Assembly: GCA_036250225.1 (NCBI GenBank)
Contig: JAPZLL010000010.1
Location: forward strand, 434,001 to 498,000
Length of the DNA: 64,000 nucleotides
From: Cercophora sp. LCS_1
Taxonomy: Eukaryota > Ascomycota > Sordariomycetes > Sordariales > Lasiosphaeriaceae
Reading direction: 5' to 3'
Below are positions 23,768 through 34,979 of this stretch, piece by piece; within the stretch, counting starts at the first letter, position 1, and each line of letters opens with the position of its first letter. The notes beneath the pieces are model-generated. The model made no database searches and had not been told where the DNA came from. It saw only the letters and a list, made by a program, of their open reading frames with translations. The translations under genes and the position numbers were made by a program.

Positions 23768-24242
23768 GTTTGAATGGAGAAGACGGTCCTTGATCTTCGT
23801 CCCGTCCACGTTTCGTCGATGTGTAGCACTGCTGCGACGGCAGGCTTTGTCGGAAAGTTACCTTGAACTCCTTGGGGAAAAAATGGGAGTCACAACGTCG
23901 GTTTCTCACGTCAAGTCACGGCGGCCGACCGGGTTGGTGTGAGGTTGAATGTGGAGCATCGCTTCAACCGCAGTCCGATCGGCTTCGCCCCGCTGGCTCC
24001 CTCATCTGGTCTTGGCGCCGCAATCGCAATCTTATCGGCAATCAATCAGCACCGCCCACCTCTTATCTCGATAAGCCCCTGTATGACCATGCCCAAGCGG
24101 GAATGGCGTGCTGGGTCGGCTCGGCAACCTGACTCAACGGCCGAGACAGCTGGAGCTCCGAACCACGCGACACAAGACGAGCGAGTCTCCTCCGCGACAC
24201 ATCGCCTCCGCTCTTTCCATCGGAGGCTCACACACCGCAAAG

Positions 24243-25830
24243 ATGGGACTCAAACACCTCGCCTTGACAGGCCTCGCGGCGCTGAGCGCGGCATCCGTCT
24301 TGCACGACCAAAAACCGCTCTTCAACGAGCCAGATGCGCAAGCGCCAATCGGCGCAGCCAAGAAGCCGTTGGTCACCTCGGACGACCTCCAGGCCACCAT
24401 CAGCTCCAAGGCCCTCCTCGCACGCGCGAAGCACCTCTACGAGATCGCGAAGCTGAGCGAACATGAATACAACCATCCGACCCGCGTCATCGGCAGTAAG
24501 GGTCATCTGGGGACGCTCAAGTACATTTATGACAGCCTCAAGAAGCTTGGCGATTACTACACCCTTTCGGAGCAGCCCTTCCCCGCCGTCTCCGGCAATG
24601 TCTTCGAGGCGCGCCTTCTCCTGGACCTGGATCTGCCCGAATCTGCGTTTCCGATGAGCCTGACGCCCCCGACAAAGGACAAGCAACCCGTTGACGGCGA
24701 TCTCGTTCTTGTCGCCAACGAGGGGTGCAACCCCGAGGACTATCCAGCTGAGGTCAAGGGCAACATCGCCTTTATCCTCCGTGGTGTCTGCCCGTTCGGC
24801 ACCAAGTCCGAGCTCGCTGGCAAGGCGGGCGCTATCGCGGCTGTCGTCTACAACTACGAGAAGACAGCCGTCACCGGCACCCTCGGCAGCCCTTCGCCCG
24901 ACCACGTTGCTACCTTTGGTCTTTCCGGGGAGGAGGCGCAAGCGTATCTTGTGAAGCTCAAGGATGGCAAGACTGTTCCGGCCACCGCTTACATCGACGC
25001 CATTGTCGAGTCCATCCAGACCACCAACATCATTGCGCAGACGACCGAGGGTGACCCCGAGAACTGCGTCATGCTGGGCGGCCACAGCGATTCTGTCGCT
25101 GAGGGACCTGGTATCAACGATGATGGCTCTGGCAGCTTGGCGCTCCTCGAGATTGCCACTCAGTTGACCAACTTTAGCGTCAACAACTGCGTTCGTTTCG
25201 CTTGGTGGGCTGGTGAGGAGGAGGGTCTTCTCGGATCCGACTACTACGTCGATGTGCTGCCCGCGGAGGAGAACAAGAAGATCCGACTCTTTATGGACTA
25301 CGACATGTTGGCTTCGCCAAATTATGCCTACCAGGTATACGACGCGAGGAACGATGTCAACCCAGTTGGTTCCCAGGAGCTGCGCGATCTCTATGTCGAT
25401 TGGTATGCCAAGCATGACCTAAACTACACGTTCATTCCCTTTGACGGCCGGAGCGATTATGATGGCTTCATTCGCAACGGTATCCCTGGTGGCGGTATTG
25501 CCACTGGTGCTGAGGGGATCAAGACCAACGAGGAGGCGGGCATGTTTGGCGGTGAGGGCGGTGTGCCGTATGATGTGTGCTACCACGAGCTTTGCGACGA
25601 TGTCAGCAACTTGGCGCTGGAGGCTTGGGAGTTGAACACCAAGGTGAGTTCCCTGAGTTTGAGATGAAAGACGACGCTGACATATCATGCAGTTGGTCGC
25701 ACACTCGGTCGCCGTCTTTGCCCGGTCGTTTGACGGGTTCCCCGAGAGAACAGATGATGTGGAGATGGCCAAGGCTAAGAGCGGGTACGAGAAGAGCATC
25801 AAGCACCACGGCTCGAAGCTGTTCATTTGA
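24243..25830 (+). CDS. Secreted M28 aminopeptidase (leucine aminopeptidase / aminopeptidase Y type)
   Basis: Exons 24243-25643 and 25693-25830, 512 residues. The ATG at 24243 gives a signal peptide (MGLKHLALTGLAALSAASV). Residues about 130-260 form a PA (protease-associated) lid domain with two cysteines (GCNP, GVCPFGT). The M28 catalytic domain follows with di-zinc residues in order: His281 (GGHSDS), bridging Asp293 (GINDDGSG), the Glu pair in WWAGEEEGLLGS, Asp in MDYDM and His in CYHELCDD. This order and spacing match secreted fungal leucine aminopeptidase 2-like enzymes. It removes N-terminal residues from extracellular peptides. The intron lies near the C-terminus. Several N-x-S/T sites are present. 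The family is certain; exact substrate preference is not. Confidence 0.95.
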
Positions 25831-26211
25831 GATCTTTGCATTTTCAGAGGATGTGTTGTATTGTCACAGGAAGCGTTTAGACTGAGTAGCAATTTTGGTT
25901 TGTTCGCAACGTCAACCATCAGCCATGATCTGGGATTCGATTCCTCTGGGCTTAGATTCAGGCAGTCGAGCTGGGCCTGAAACGCGCCGGCCTGGCACGG
26001 TGTGAAGGGATTGGCCAAGCCCCTGCTGCGCCGACATGATAAGCGCCAGCCTTCGAAGGAGCGCCCACACTTGTTTCTGAAGACCGAGCTCGAAACCGAC
26101 GTCGCTGCTCGATGCATCTCATACTCGACTTCATTATGAAGTCTGAATTGCCATGAATCGACAGGACATCGCACGCCGCCATTGAATCGGTGCAGGAACG
26201 TCTGCTTGGCG
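25831..26211. other. Short intergenic region, no gene seen
   Basis: Holds the 3' end of the aminopeptidase gene and the promoter of the next gene. No coding signal. Confidence 0.5.
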
Positions 26212-29200
26212 ATGATCACCGAGCAGCTGTTGGGCGAGCCACGGGACAGGGGCTCGGAACTCCCTCCTTCCCCCCTAATCTCCAACAGTTTGCCCACGTC
26301 AGAAGTTGCACACATCAATTCACACGATAAAATCGTCTTACGATGGCGCCCCTTCTATCTCCGCCGCTCCGTCCTCGCCATTTTCAGTCTAGTTCTCGTC
26401 CTCGTTCTCGGGGCGACACTGGCCCTGCTCATCTACTCGAATCAGCATAGCGGCATTGGAACCGGCCAGTCGAGCCAGCACTACCTCTGGACATTCGGAC
26501 CCACCGCCTTCCTAACCCTCCTCGCTGCCGTCTGGGGTCGCATCGATTATCAGAGCAAACTTGTTGCACCATGGATTCGACTCTCCCAAGGGCCCGCCCA
26601 TCCGAACCGCACGTTACAACTCGACTACTTTGCTGATTTGCTGCCTTGGTCTGTTGTCAGGGCGGTGCGGAACCAGGACTTCGTGGTGTTCATCACATCG
26701 GCGATTGCGGTCATGCTGAAGGTCCTGATTGTCATCTCAACAGGCCTCATCGCGCTGTTGTGGACCCCCGTCCTCGATTCTTCGTACCCAATGGTCGTCC
26801 AAGATACGTTTGTCGACAGCAACGCCCGCCTTTCGAACTCGGGAACACTGGCTTATTACATGATGGGCGGGCGCGTCAGGCAGGACCTTACCTTCCCGGA
26901 CGGAATACACAACGGCTATGCCTTTCAGTCCCTGAAGACAGATCCCGCGCGTCCAATCGAGACGAACGTCACTGTCGATGCGTTTGAAGGCTCACTGGAT
27001 TGCAAACCCGCTGGTCTGGTCCTCAGAGGCTCCGCGCCTCCTGTTGTTTATTGGAATGATCAGAAGATGAACCTCACACTTTCGAGCCCTGGTTGCGATG
27101 TGGGCTTTTTGCAGCTCCTTGGGCCCCGCTACACTTGCGACAACTGTCCCATGACTTTCGGTCGATATGCGAACGTGTCGTGCGACGAAAGCTCCACGTC
27201 GGAGCGGAAGCGGAGGATCTTTGTTATGTTTGGGGAGATGAGCTATGTTGTCACGAAGAACGTCACTGTTGGGATGAACCAAAAAATGGACTATAACGCC
27301 ACACTACACAGGTCAACGCAGCTTCTTTGTACCCCGACAATCACCATGGGTCGGGTTGAAGTGGTGCATAACGGCACAGAGACTCGGAGTGTCACTCCCA
27401 TCTCCGGTTCTTTCAATCGGACCCTCGAATCAGTGAGCCCTTGGGATGTCACCATGGCACACATCAACGCTACGAGCTCCGACATCAATGTTGCCAAGGA
27501 ACTGGATTTCTATGGCCTGGGGCTCAATACCTCGGGTACCGAAGTCGATGTCGACCATTTCATGGAGCTACTCCTCCCGACGCAACTTCCGCCAGGAACG
27601 CCAGTCACATCCCTGTTCGACATTGAAAACCTCCGGGAGGCGGCCACAGGTTATTACAGGCAGTCTACCGCCATCATCGCGAAGCAAGTTTTAATGGAGC
27701 CTGCATCAATCGAGGTCACGGGATCAGCAACCAGATTTGAGGATCGCCTGGTAGTACGGCCTGGAACAGCTCACTGGATGGTCGGCATCCTGGCACTTTC
27801 GTTGATCCTTGTGCTGGCATCGCAGTTCCTGGTTCCCTCGGGGCCAATCTTGCCCTGCAATCCCAGTAGTATATCAGGCACTGCCATGCTGTTCGTCAAT
27901 AGCCCCTACCTGGTGGAGAGGCTGCAACATTTAGGAAGTACCGATGAGAGGCAGCTCAGCCAGGCCTTAAAGAATAGCCGATTTCAGTCATCCACTCATA
28001 AAGGACTTTTCAGTGTTCAGGACACAGACGCCGATGAGCATGGTAAGGCTCAAAGCTTTCCTCGCTTATCCTCGCTCCAAGCTCATCCGACTATTGTGCA
28101 TCCGGTAACCCGCGCAGCTTTGTGCGCCACGTTGGCTGGGCTCATCATTGTTCTGGAGCTGCTGTTGCGAAAGTCCACAAGGGAAGACGGCCTTGGGGAC
28201 GTGGGTGATGGCGCCTACATTCATTACTCCTGGACCGCGACTCCAGCCGTTGTGTTAGGCTGTTTAGTCATGGTCGTTTCGGCCATGGAGTTTCGTGTCC
28301 GGTGTCTGACCCCCTACGTCGCGCTTCAACAAGGAGCTAGGGCGCTTATGCCGCGCGATCTGTTGGACATGTCAACACCCCGCCTTCTCTACAACGAGGT
28401 GAGGCTTGGGGGCGTTGGAGTTCTCGCCGCGACCCTCGCTCTTCTCGTGGGCTCATTCTTTACCGCGTTCTCGGCATCTCTATTCCACACGGCTCCCTTT
28501 TCCTCCACGGATTCCATCACCTTGCGAGCCAACCAATCCTTTATCGCCACCCCCAAAGAACACTTTTACAACAAGGAACAGGGCGAGGTCGCTTCTCTAA
28601 TTCTCGCAAGCAACCTTTCGTATCCTAGGTTCACGTTTGAGGATCTAGCTTTTCCTCAGCTTGCGCTGTCGGACTCTTCGATGCTAGGCTTTGGTGGATT
28701 CGATAGCGCGGGGGCAACCATTGAGGCCATCGTCCCAGCAGTTCGGCCAAAGTTGACTTGTCGCTTGTACGACCGGTCTCAGGTACAGGACAACCTCAGT
28801 ATTGATCCCGATCATGGCCCTCTCCCTTACCTGAAACTGAACATAACAAAGGAGGAGTGCGCCAAATACACGTCAAGACGTAATGTTGGGCTCACCATAG
28901 CCGCGGGTACGACGTACTTTGGCATAGCAAAGGAGAGTTTCGGCAATCAGGATGTCAAGGGATGTAGCGATCTGCTGTTCGTCTGGGGAAAAGTTGCTTC
29001 TGAAGGGGACCCTGCCCTTGAACACGTCGCCTCCCTGGGGTGTAACATGACGATGGAGCTTGTCGACACCGAGGTAACTCTGACCCCCGATCTTAACTTT
29101 CGCGCCGGAACGGTTCCACATCCGCGGGCGCATACAGCCCGACCCTCGGCCATCTGGCAGCGAAGAAAAGAGTGGTACGAGTTAGACAACGTCACAAATA

Positions 29201-29841
29201 TCTACTACAACCTAGCGACCATCGACAGCAAGCAGCAGGCGTTACAGATTATGCCATTTTTCCAGCTCCTCACCACCTCTCCATGGGCCATTCCTCTTGG
29301 CGATCTCGGCGACCCAGCTGCCGACGACAGAATCGGAAAGGCCATCAAGTTCCAGCACGGGATTATCGTAGCCCAGTCGCTAGCCCTCAACATGCTACCA
29401 GCCAACATGACCAATGCAACATTCACATCCCCCACGGCCGGCGATAACGACGCACAGCGCGTGTACCAAGCCGACATCACCCAGCCCGACGCTCGACGGC
29501 GTGTGGTTCAAGATTCTCTGTCTACGCGCATCTTACAAGGATTGCTTGGTACGACGCTGGTCTTCCTCGCCCTGAGCTGGTTCTGCATGCCAGAGACGGC
29601 TGTGCTTGCAAGTAGCCCGACGACTATTGCGTCGCGCGCTGCACTTATCGCTGGTGGAAACTTGTTGTCACTGTTCTCTGACGACGCTCAACTGTGGAAC
29701 CTTGAGGATGTGCAAGCTGCGATGTCGCCAGCAGCAGCGAGATTTTGGATGGGTTGGGCAAAAGAGGATGGGGAACGCCGATTTGGAATTTGGGTCCTGG
29801 GCGGGAAGAGAACTGTCAAGGTGGAGAAGGATGTGACTTGA
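26212..29841 (+). CDS. Large duplicated DUF3433-type fungal membrane protein
   Basis: Single exon, 1209 residues; the frame extends 30 nt upstream of the ATG at 26212 but only through near-cognate codons. Two homologous halves are visible. Each begins with a hydrophobic helix, then a YLWT/YSWT-x(4)-P motif with a second helix, a basic/aromatic link to a P-Y/W-x-x-L-x-x-G-x-A segment, and a third helix (helices near residues 55, 95 and 165; then near 640, 680 and 735). Each is followed by a large extracellular part rich in N-x-S/T sites. A last helix lies near residue 1110 (LLGTTLVFLALSWF). This layout is that of fungal proteins annotated with the uncharacterised DUF3433 domain. Function is unknown; a wall or surface role would fit the heavy predicted glycosylation. 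The absence of introns in so long a gene is notable here. Confidence 0.82.
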   Translation: MITEQLLGEPRDRGSELPPSPLISNSLPTSEVAHINSHDKIVLRWRPFYLRRSVLAIFSLVLVLVLGATLALLIYSNQHSGIGTGQSSQHYLWTFGPTAFLTLLAAVWGRIDYQSKLVAPWIRLSQGPAHPNRTLQLDYFADLLPWSVVRAVRNQDFVVFITSAIAVMLKVLIVISTGLIALLWTPVLDSSYPMVVQDTFVDSNARLSNSGTLAYYMMGGRVRQDLTFPDGIHNGYAFQSLKTDPARPIETNVTVDAFEGSLDCKPAGLVLRGSAPPVVYWNDQKMNLTLSSPGCDVGFLQLLGPRYTCDNCPMTFGRYANVSCDESSTSERKRRIFVMFGEMSYVVTKNVTVGMNQKMDYNATLHRSTQLLCTPTITMGRVEVVHNGTETRSVTPISGSFNRTLESVSPWDVTMAHINATSSDINVAKELDFYGLGLNTSGTEVDVDHFMELLLPTQLPPGTPVTSLFDIENLREAATGYYRQSTAIIAKQVLMEPASIEVTGSATRFEDRLVVRPGTAHWMVGILALSLILVLASQFLVPSGPILPCNPSSISGTAMLFVNSPYLVERLQHLGSTDERQLSQALKNSRFQSSTHKGLFSVQDTDADEHGKAQSFPRLSSLQAHPTIVHPVTRAALCATLAGLIIVLELLLRKSTREDGLGDVGDGAYIHYSWTATPAVVLGCLVMVVSAMEFRVRCLTPYVALQQGARALMPRDLLDMSTPRLLYNEVRLGGVGVLAATLALLVGSFFTAFSASLFHTAPFSSTDSITLRANQSFIATPKEHFYNKEQGEVASLILASNLSYPRFTFEDLAFPQLALSDSSMLGFGGFDSAGATIEAIVPAVRPKLTCRLYDRSQVQDNLSIDPDHGPLPYLKLNITKEECAKYTSRRNVGLTIAAGTTYFGIAKESFGNQDVKGCSDLLFVWGKVASEGDPALEHVASLGCNMTMELVDTEVTLTPDLNFRAGTVPHPRAHTARPSAIWQRRKEWYELDNVTNIYYNLATIDSKQQALQIMPFFQLLTTSPWAIPLGDLGDPAADDRIGKAIKFQHGIIVAQSLALNMLPANMTNATFTSPTAGDNDAQRVYQADITQPDARRRVVQDSLSTRILQGLLGTTLVFLALSWFCMPETAVLASSPTTIASRAALIAGGNLLSLFSDDAQLWNLEDVQAAMSPAAARFWMGWAKEDGERRFGIWVLGGKRTVKVEKDVT

Positions 29842-30125
29842 GTTCGTGATCGGGAAGGTTCACATGCGTGGACGTCGGAATGTGCTAGCGGTGGCTGTGC
29901 AAGGAGTTGTCCCCTTTTCGACGAGCTGGACACATCGCAGACGGCTCATGAGCGAATGAGACAGCACATCCATGCAGCCACACCAAAACTGCGCCAGTCA
30001 TCCAAACTCCAAAGGCCCCGAGTTCAACCTAGCGTGGTTCCCCCTCTTTTGACCGTTGCAGCTTTATCCTTCTACAATACAACGTGCTTAGGCACTCCCA
30101 TCAACACGCTATCAGACCCGAAAAG

Positions 30126-31897
30126 ATGGAGTTCTCGTTGACTTTCGGAGCAGTCGGCGACTTCATTGCAGTCTGCAGTTTGGTCAAGGAGATCATCGTG
30201 GCCCTCGATGACGCGCGCGGGTCGGCGAGAGAATTTTGCGACTTGCAACAACACCTCGAGATTCTGGGCAGCGTACTCCAGGAAGCTGACCACACATTCG
30301 CCAATGTGACCCTGGGAAGCGCCCTCCGTGGCCTGGGTCCGATTGTCCCCCAAACAACGGCGGGGATACGGCGTCTGATGGAGAATCTCAGGGTTCGAAT
30401 GGAAAGGTTCGCGCCCAGCTTGTCGACAGAGGGATCTGGAAGCTGGGCGCGGGACGCGAAACGAAAGATTCAGTGGAGATTTGAGAAGGGCGAGCTCGAG
30501 ACGTTCAGGAAGGAGATTGTCGCGTATTCAGGTGCCTTGCAGCTCTTGTTGCAGCTTGCTTCAATGTGAGTATGGTATTGTACAGGAGCGAGTTTTCTCA
30601 GGTGAATCTAACAGTTCACTCACCAGACATCTCGTCAATGAAAGTCGTCACGGGGCAACCCCGCACCAGACAAACAATAGCATCGTCGGTCGAGTCCGAG
30701 GACTGCTAAGAGTCCAGACGCAAGACCTGCAGAGCATTCTGGGCCGTATGGTCCAAACCCTCGTCACCCGACTGCGATTCATCAGCGACCTGGGCACAGA
30801 CCTGAAAGCCATTGCGACCCGAACCCTTTCAGTGATGCTGGAAACACACAGCGAGATCCAATCAGTCAGGGGTTTGATCCTAGGACTGGAACGGCCGTTG
30901 CGTGAGGAATACTTTATGCTGGAAGACCCCTTGGGGAGAGAATTCCCGATTCATCTACGACTCATAACATCGTTTGAACTCCTCAACTGTGTCCTTGAGC
31001 AGCGGTTCAAGGGAAGGAGTGGGTCAGGGCGTATAGCAAAGTCTCGATATGTTTTACATGATCGGGTGACTGGGCGTCGGATTAGCCAGGCAAACAGATG
31101 GGAAGATGCATTTCTTCCGGGGAGACGAATCGACATGAGCATATTATGCTGGGAACCTGAGAGGGAGAGGCCTACTGTAGCCGTGGCGTCCTGTCCGCGT
31201 TGCCAGGTACCTTCAAAGGCCGGGACGGGTGAAGTGGCGAGGTGGTGAGTCAGAAAATCCTCAAACCATCCGGAGGAATCGCGACTGATCAGGAGTATCC
31301 AGTCAAAATTGCTGTTTCACATTCCAGCGCGTTACTGAAATCGCGAACAACCTCCCTGTTCAGTCGCTGAAGAGGAGTCGCGATGAAAGCCCCTGTGCTT
31401 GCTGTGGCGAAGCCCCATCCAAGAAGTTGAAGACCCTCGACCACGTCAAGGAAACGGATGGTTACGCCTCGGATACCTCAGATGAGGGAGACTTCTCGGA
31501 TTTCAAGCGAGTAGCCTTTATATCTAAGGAGAGCTGGCGGGCTTCGTTGAAAGCTAAGGAGTTCCGCTGCCGCTGGCTCGCCAACGACAACGCGATCTGT
31601 GGGTTACTGTTCGAGTCCGATGAGACTCTGCAAGCTCATTGGCGGGTGCATATCAGGGAATCCTTGGAGGCGCCAGCAAGCGATTTGGCCCTCAGACGGT
31701 TTCTGCAGCCCATGACGCCTGCTGCGTTGAATAACTTTTATCGTGTCATTGGCTCGAGGAAACCACGGAAGATGAAGAGTACCACAGCTGGGAGACTTGG
31801 GGCGAACCACGCTGGCATGGGAATAGCCGGCCGTAATTTGAATCAGTTATTGATGAGGAGAGCGGGCACAGGTGTCCCGATCAAACATGAGGGTTGA
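30126..31897 (+). CDS. Fungal N-domain / ubiquitin-like domain protein with C-terminal zinc-finger-like segment
   Basis: Exons 30126-30565, 30627-31244, 31303-31897; 550 residues. The N-terminus (MEFSLTFGAVGDFIAVCSLV) is a helical fungal domain of the kind found before ubiquitin-like domains. Residues about 260-345 (from MLEDPLGREFPIHLRLI to MSILCWE) match the fungal ubiquitin-like domain seen in many proteins with this N-domain. After it come CPRC (exon 2) and CQNCCFTF (exon 3), which together could bind zinc, and CACCGE. Near the end, FRCRW...CGLLFES...LQAHWRVH has the C-x7-C-x12-H-x3-H spacing of a C2H2-like finger. The second splice (phase 2) joins the CPRC and CQNC halves and supports the model. 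It may be a scaffold in intracellular signalling; no enzymatic motif is present. Confidence 0.75.
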
Positions 31898-32154
31898 ACA
31901 GTTTCCTCTCCCCCGAATTGGCCCTTCCTCTCGCCCCCATTTTCATAACCACAGGGCTTTGATTGAGTTTTGATCAAGCAATATATACAGGTTACGTCCA
32001 ATCAATCATGTACAGTTCTGCCGAGAATCTAAATCCTTCGTTGGTGATTTAGCCGAGACTCAAACTCATGATGTTGAACCCCCAACTCACTCATGACAAG
32101 ACCCAACCCAACGACAAGCCACTTCAGCGGTCTGTGACAACAGAAAGAAAAACC

Positions 32155-32738
32155 ATGAGGTGCTTACGCCAAGCCCTTCTTCTCTTCGTCATCCCGTCCA
32201 TGACGATCTCTGCCTTTTCAGCGTCCGCCCCTCTACCCTCTTGTTCCTCTCCTGACCCGAATACCCCGCTTTGGACCATCGCCGACTGGTCCACGGACTT
32301 TAGCGTGCCGGAAGAAGAGACAGTAGACTTCCAGCTGTTGAATACATTCACAGGATACACCGCTGCGTGTTCCCGTATCGGTTCATACCCCGAGGGCTAT
32401 TGCGTTTGGGTGTCTGGCGGAACGGGAGAAGGCGACGACACCGGGACAATATTCTCGTACAATGAGTGGATAGGAAAGTTGGAGGTGTATCAGGAGTGGA
32501 GCTGTGGCGATGATCGGTGAGTTTGTTTCCTGGAGATGTTCGCACTGGTAGGTACCTAGGTGCTGATGGGTGTAGTGGGACGAAGAGGGTGAATGCCGAC
32601 GGGATCGTGGGTGTTGTGGAGGGGGGGAAATGCGCAAGCTTGGAACGGGAAGAGATGTGCGGTGTTCAGGGAGGTAAAGGGGTCATATATCTCAACAAGA
32701 TTGGGGTTGTTGAGGATGCTGGCTCTGCGGGTCTCTAA
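32155..32738 (+). CDS. Small secreted protein, unrecognised
   Basis: Exons 32155-32516 and 32576-32738; 174 residues. I chose the ATG at 32155 because it directly precedes a good signal peptide (hydrophobic core LLLFVIP, cleavage near SASA); an upstream in-frame ATG at 32068 would bury it. The mature protein has cysteines at PSC, AAC, YCVW, SCGDD, KCAS and MCGV, which could form three disulfides. The 59-nt intron contains the near-palindrome GGTACCTAGGTG. There is no known domain. Size, cysteine content and secretion are those of effector-like or small wall proteins, but nothing more specific can be said. Confidence 0.65.
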
Positions 32739-32869
32739 TGGTGGGTAGGGAATCCTGGGAACACCTCTATTTCTACTGTAGCTCTTTGGCTGTTCTGACG
32801 GAGGATGGACGATGTATGTCGGAAATTATGATTATGAGTTGATGGGAAAAATGACACACTCTTTTCATT

Positions 32870-34237
32870 TTAGGGTGCGACTCGCAACTCCTCAAGCTGT
32901 CGCCGTACGCGCTCCTGTTCGTCCCGTAACCTCTCGTCCATCTCAATCAGACGGAGCCTCTCCGCAACTGTAGCCCGACGCAGAGCCAGCAACCTTTCCT
33001 CCTCTCGTAGTCGGGACTCATCAGGCCGAGGGTCATCGCGATGGCGATGCGGCAAAGGTGCCGGGCCTGTAGGCGTAGAAGTAGGACTCCTCCCAATGGG
33101 ATCTGCCGCGTGCTGTTCCTTGCGGGTCACCTCCAACCCCGGGGAAGGGGACCTCGTCAGGGGAACAGAATCCAACTCGACAGCAGCTGTTGCCATGCGC
33201 TGGTGGTTGGTCTGGCTCCAAGAACCGTGGTGCTTTTCCGTGACACCGGCAGCGAGTTCGGATGCTGGAGCCAGCTTGTTTCCAGACAGCTCGGCCTTGG
33301 CTGTTGCCTCAGAGTAGATCTCATTGACCTGATTCGCGGACAACTCTCCTTTCAACGTCGACATTCCATGGAGCTCTCCCAGTCCGTGGTCCGGTGGAAT
33401 AATGTGCTGTGCGCGTTTTCGACGGCGAATCGTGAGAATGATAGCGGCGACGATGATGGCAATGATGCAGACGCCAGCACCAAGGCCGATGCCGACCATG
33501 GCTGCGGTTGAGAGACCAGAGCTGTGTCCCGAGGTCGACTCGCTGGTCTCGGTGGACTTGCTCGTCCCCGTCGCTGTCGGGAGCGAGATACCCGTCGAAC
33601 TCGGGAACAGAAGCTCGGTTGGTAGTAGTTGTCCATCACTTGCACCGGCAGCAGCAAGCATGGGCACGTCGGACTCTTGCCAGTGAACCGTGATGGCAAA
33701 GTCATAGACTGTGATAGGGGCACCGAACTCATTCGTTGGCTCGACTTGGCGGGTGAGCAGGCTGTCGAGACACACACTGCACGGTGCAGCAATGACGGCA
33801 GATGTAAGAACGCTGGCACACTGCACTTTGTTGAGTTTCTCGCTGCTGGCATCTCCAAGGGTCGCTGTATATCCGCTGTGAGAATGTCAGATGGTTTGCT
33901 TGCCGGTGTGAAATACCTGCCTTCGACAGCACAGCCCAATCGACTCGCCCGGTTGCAACCCGGGCCAACCGACATATTTGGTCGCGTATTTGTACTCATT
34001 ATGCCAACCAGAAGGACATAGACCTGGGGAGAAAAACACGCTCTCGTAAGGCCCGCGATCCATCTGAAAAGTGTGAAAGCGCGTGTTCCCAGGGTAGCAC
34101 GATCCGACATGGCGGTCGAGATCCATGCTCCAGTCGTCGCCATTGTAGTACACGAAGTTCTCTGAGCATGTCGAGGCTTGTGTAAAGGCAGTTGTCAGAG
34201 GGCCCGCAAGGGACCACGTAAAGGTCGGCGTCGTCAT
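32870..34237 (-). CDS. Single-pass membrane protein with Cys-rich ectodomain; one in-frame TGA or a cryptic intron
   Basis: Starts at 34237. The ectodomain contains CSENF, SCYPGN, SPGLCPSGW and GLCCRRQ, the layout of fungal Cys-rich surface proteins with a GLCPSG...CC pattern. It continues in the same frame as GYTATLGD...VQCASV...PCSVC, a Ser/Thr-rich stalk, a membrane helix (AAMVGIGLGAGVCIIAIIVA...) with a basic stop-transfer RRRKR, and a 190-residue cytoplasmic tail ending in a charged coiled coil (from about 33000). Between the two parts a TGA (33886-33888) interrupts the frame. The obvious donor GTATTT gives introns of only 41 or 52 nt that break the frame. Introns of 57 or 63 nt with weak donors would restore it. 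It is therefore either a gene with an unusual intron, a stop read through, or a recent nonsense allele. About 450 residues if joined. Confidence 0.65.
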
Positions 34238-34979
34238 GGTGGTCCCCGTTGCATTGTTGTTTTTTTGGAGAGGATGAGGAACGCGGTCTGGAAAGGAAAA
34301 TCGACGGGTTGGGTCAGGTTTGGTCAGGTCAGCCGCAGAATGAAAAGCGATGCTTCGGACATGGCTGGCACGAATGGCGCCAAAAGCGCCACCTGAAAAG
34401 GGGTCTGCACTTCAGCCACCACCGCTGCCAAGAACGCTCCCTTACCTTATCTTAGTGAGACATTGGTGGCTCGTAGTCTGTGGCTCTTCTTGGGTGTTGA
34501 TATGATGAAAAATGAACAAGGGTAGCATTGGGCACAAACTCGGGTCTTCAAATGACACCAAAGGTGTATCTGCGCATTAGGTAGTTTAGGTCGATCTGAG
34601 CCTTACAATTTCCAATGTGAGAAGTGGTACGATAATTGCAAGTAGCGAGCTTTGTGCTCGAGTTAGCCCCCGTTCCGACATCCAGCGCAAGCTGTGACAA
34701 CAAGGGCCTAGAAGAGTCGGTTGTAGTGAACGACCAGTACCATGTGGTAGTGCAGGTTAAGTCGGGGATTTTGCTTGTCACCGGTGGGTTCCATTGTCAG
34801 CACTCGGCGGCTTTAAACCTCCATTCTATTGTTGAGCCCGTGCTCTGACAACGTTAGGTATACAATGTTCGGGGACCAAGGGTCTATCGGCTACCGTATT
34901 GGCTCTGGCTATCCGCCAAGCCCTGGGAAGGTGTTGTCAAATTGTGGTGACAGAAATCTTGCCACTGAAGACATCTTAT
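34238..34979. other. Intergenic region, no gene seen
   Basis: Promoter of the membrane-protein gene to the left and 3' flank of the P450 gene. Short frames only. Confidence 0.5.

Noticed and set aside
24228..25415. 395-codon open frame on the minus strand
   Set aside because: Antisense to the M28 aminopeptidase, whose motifs are complete on the plus strand.
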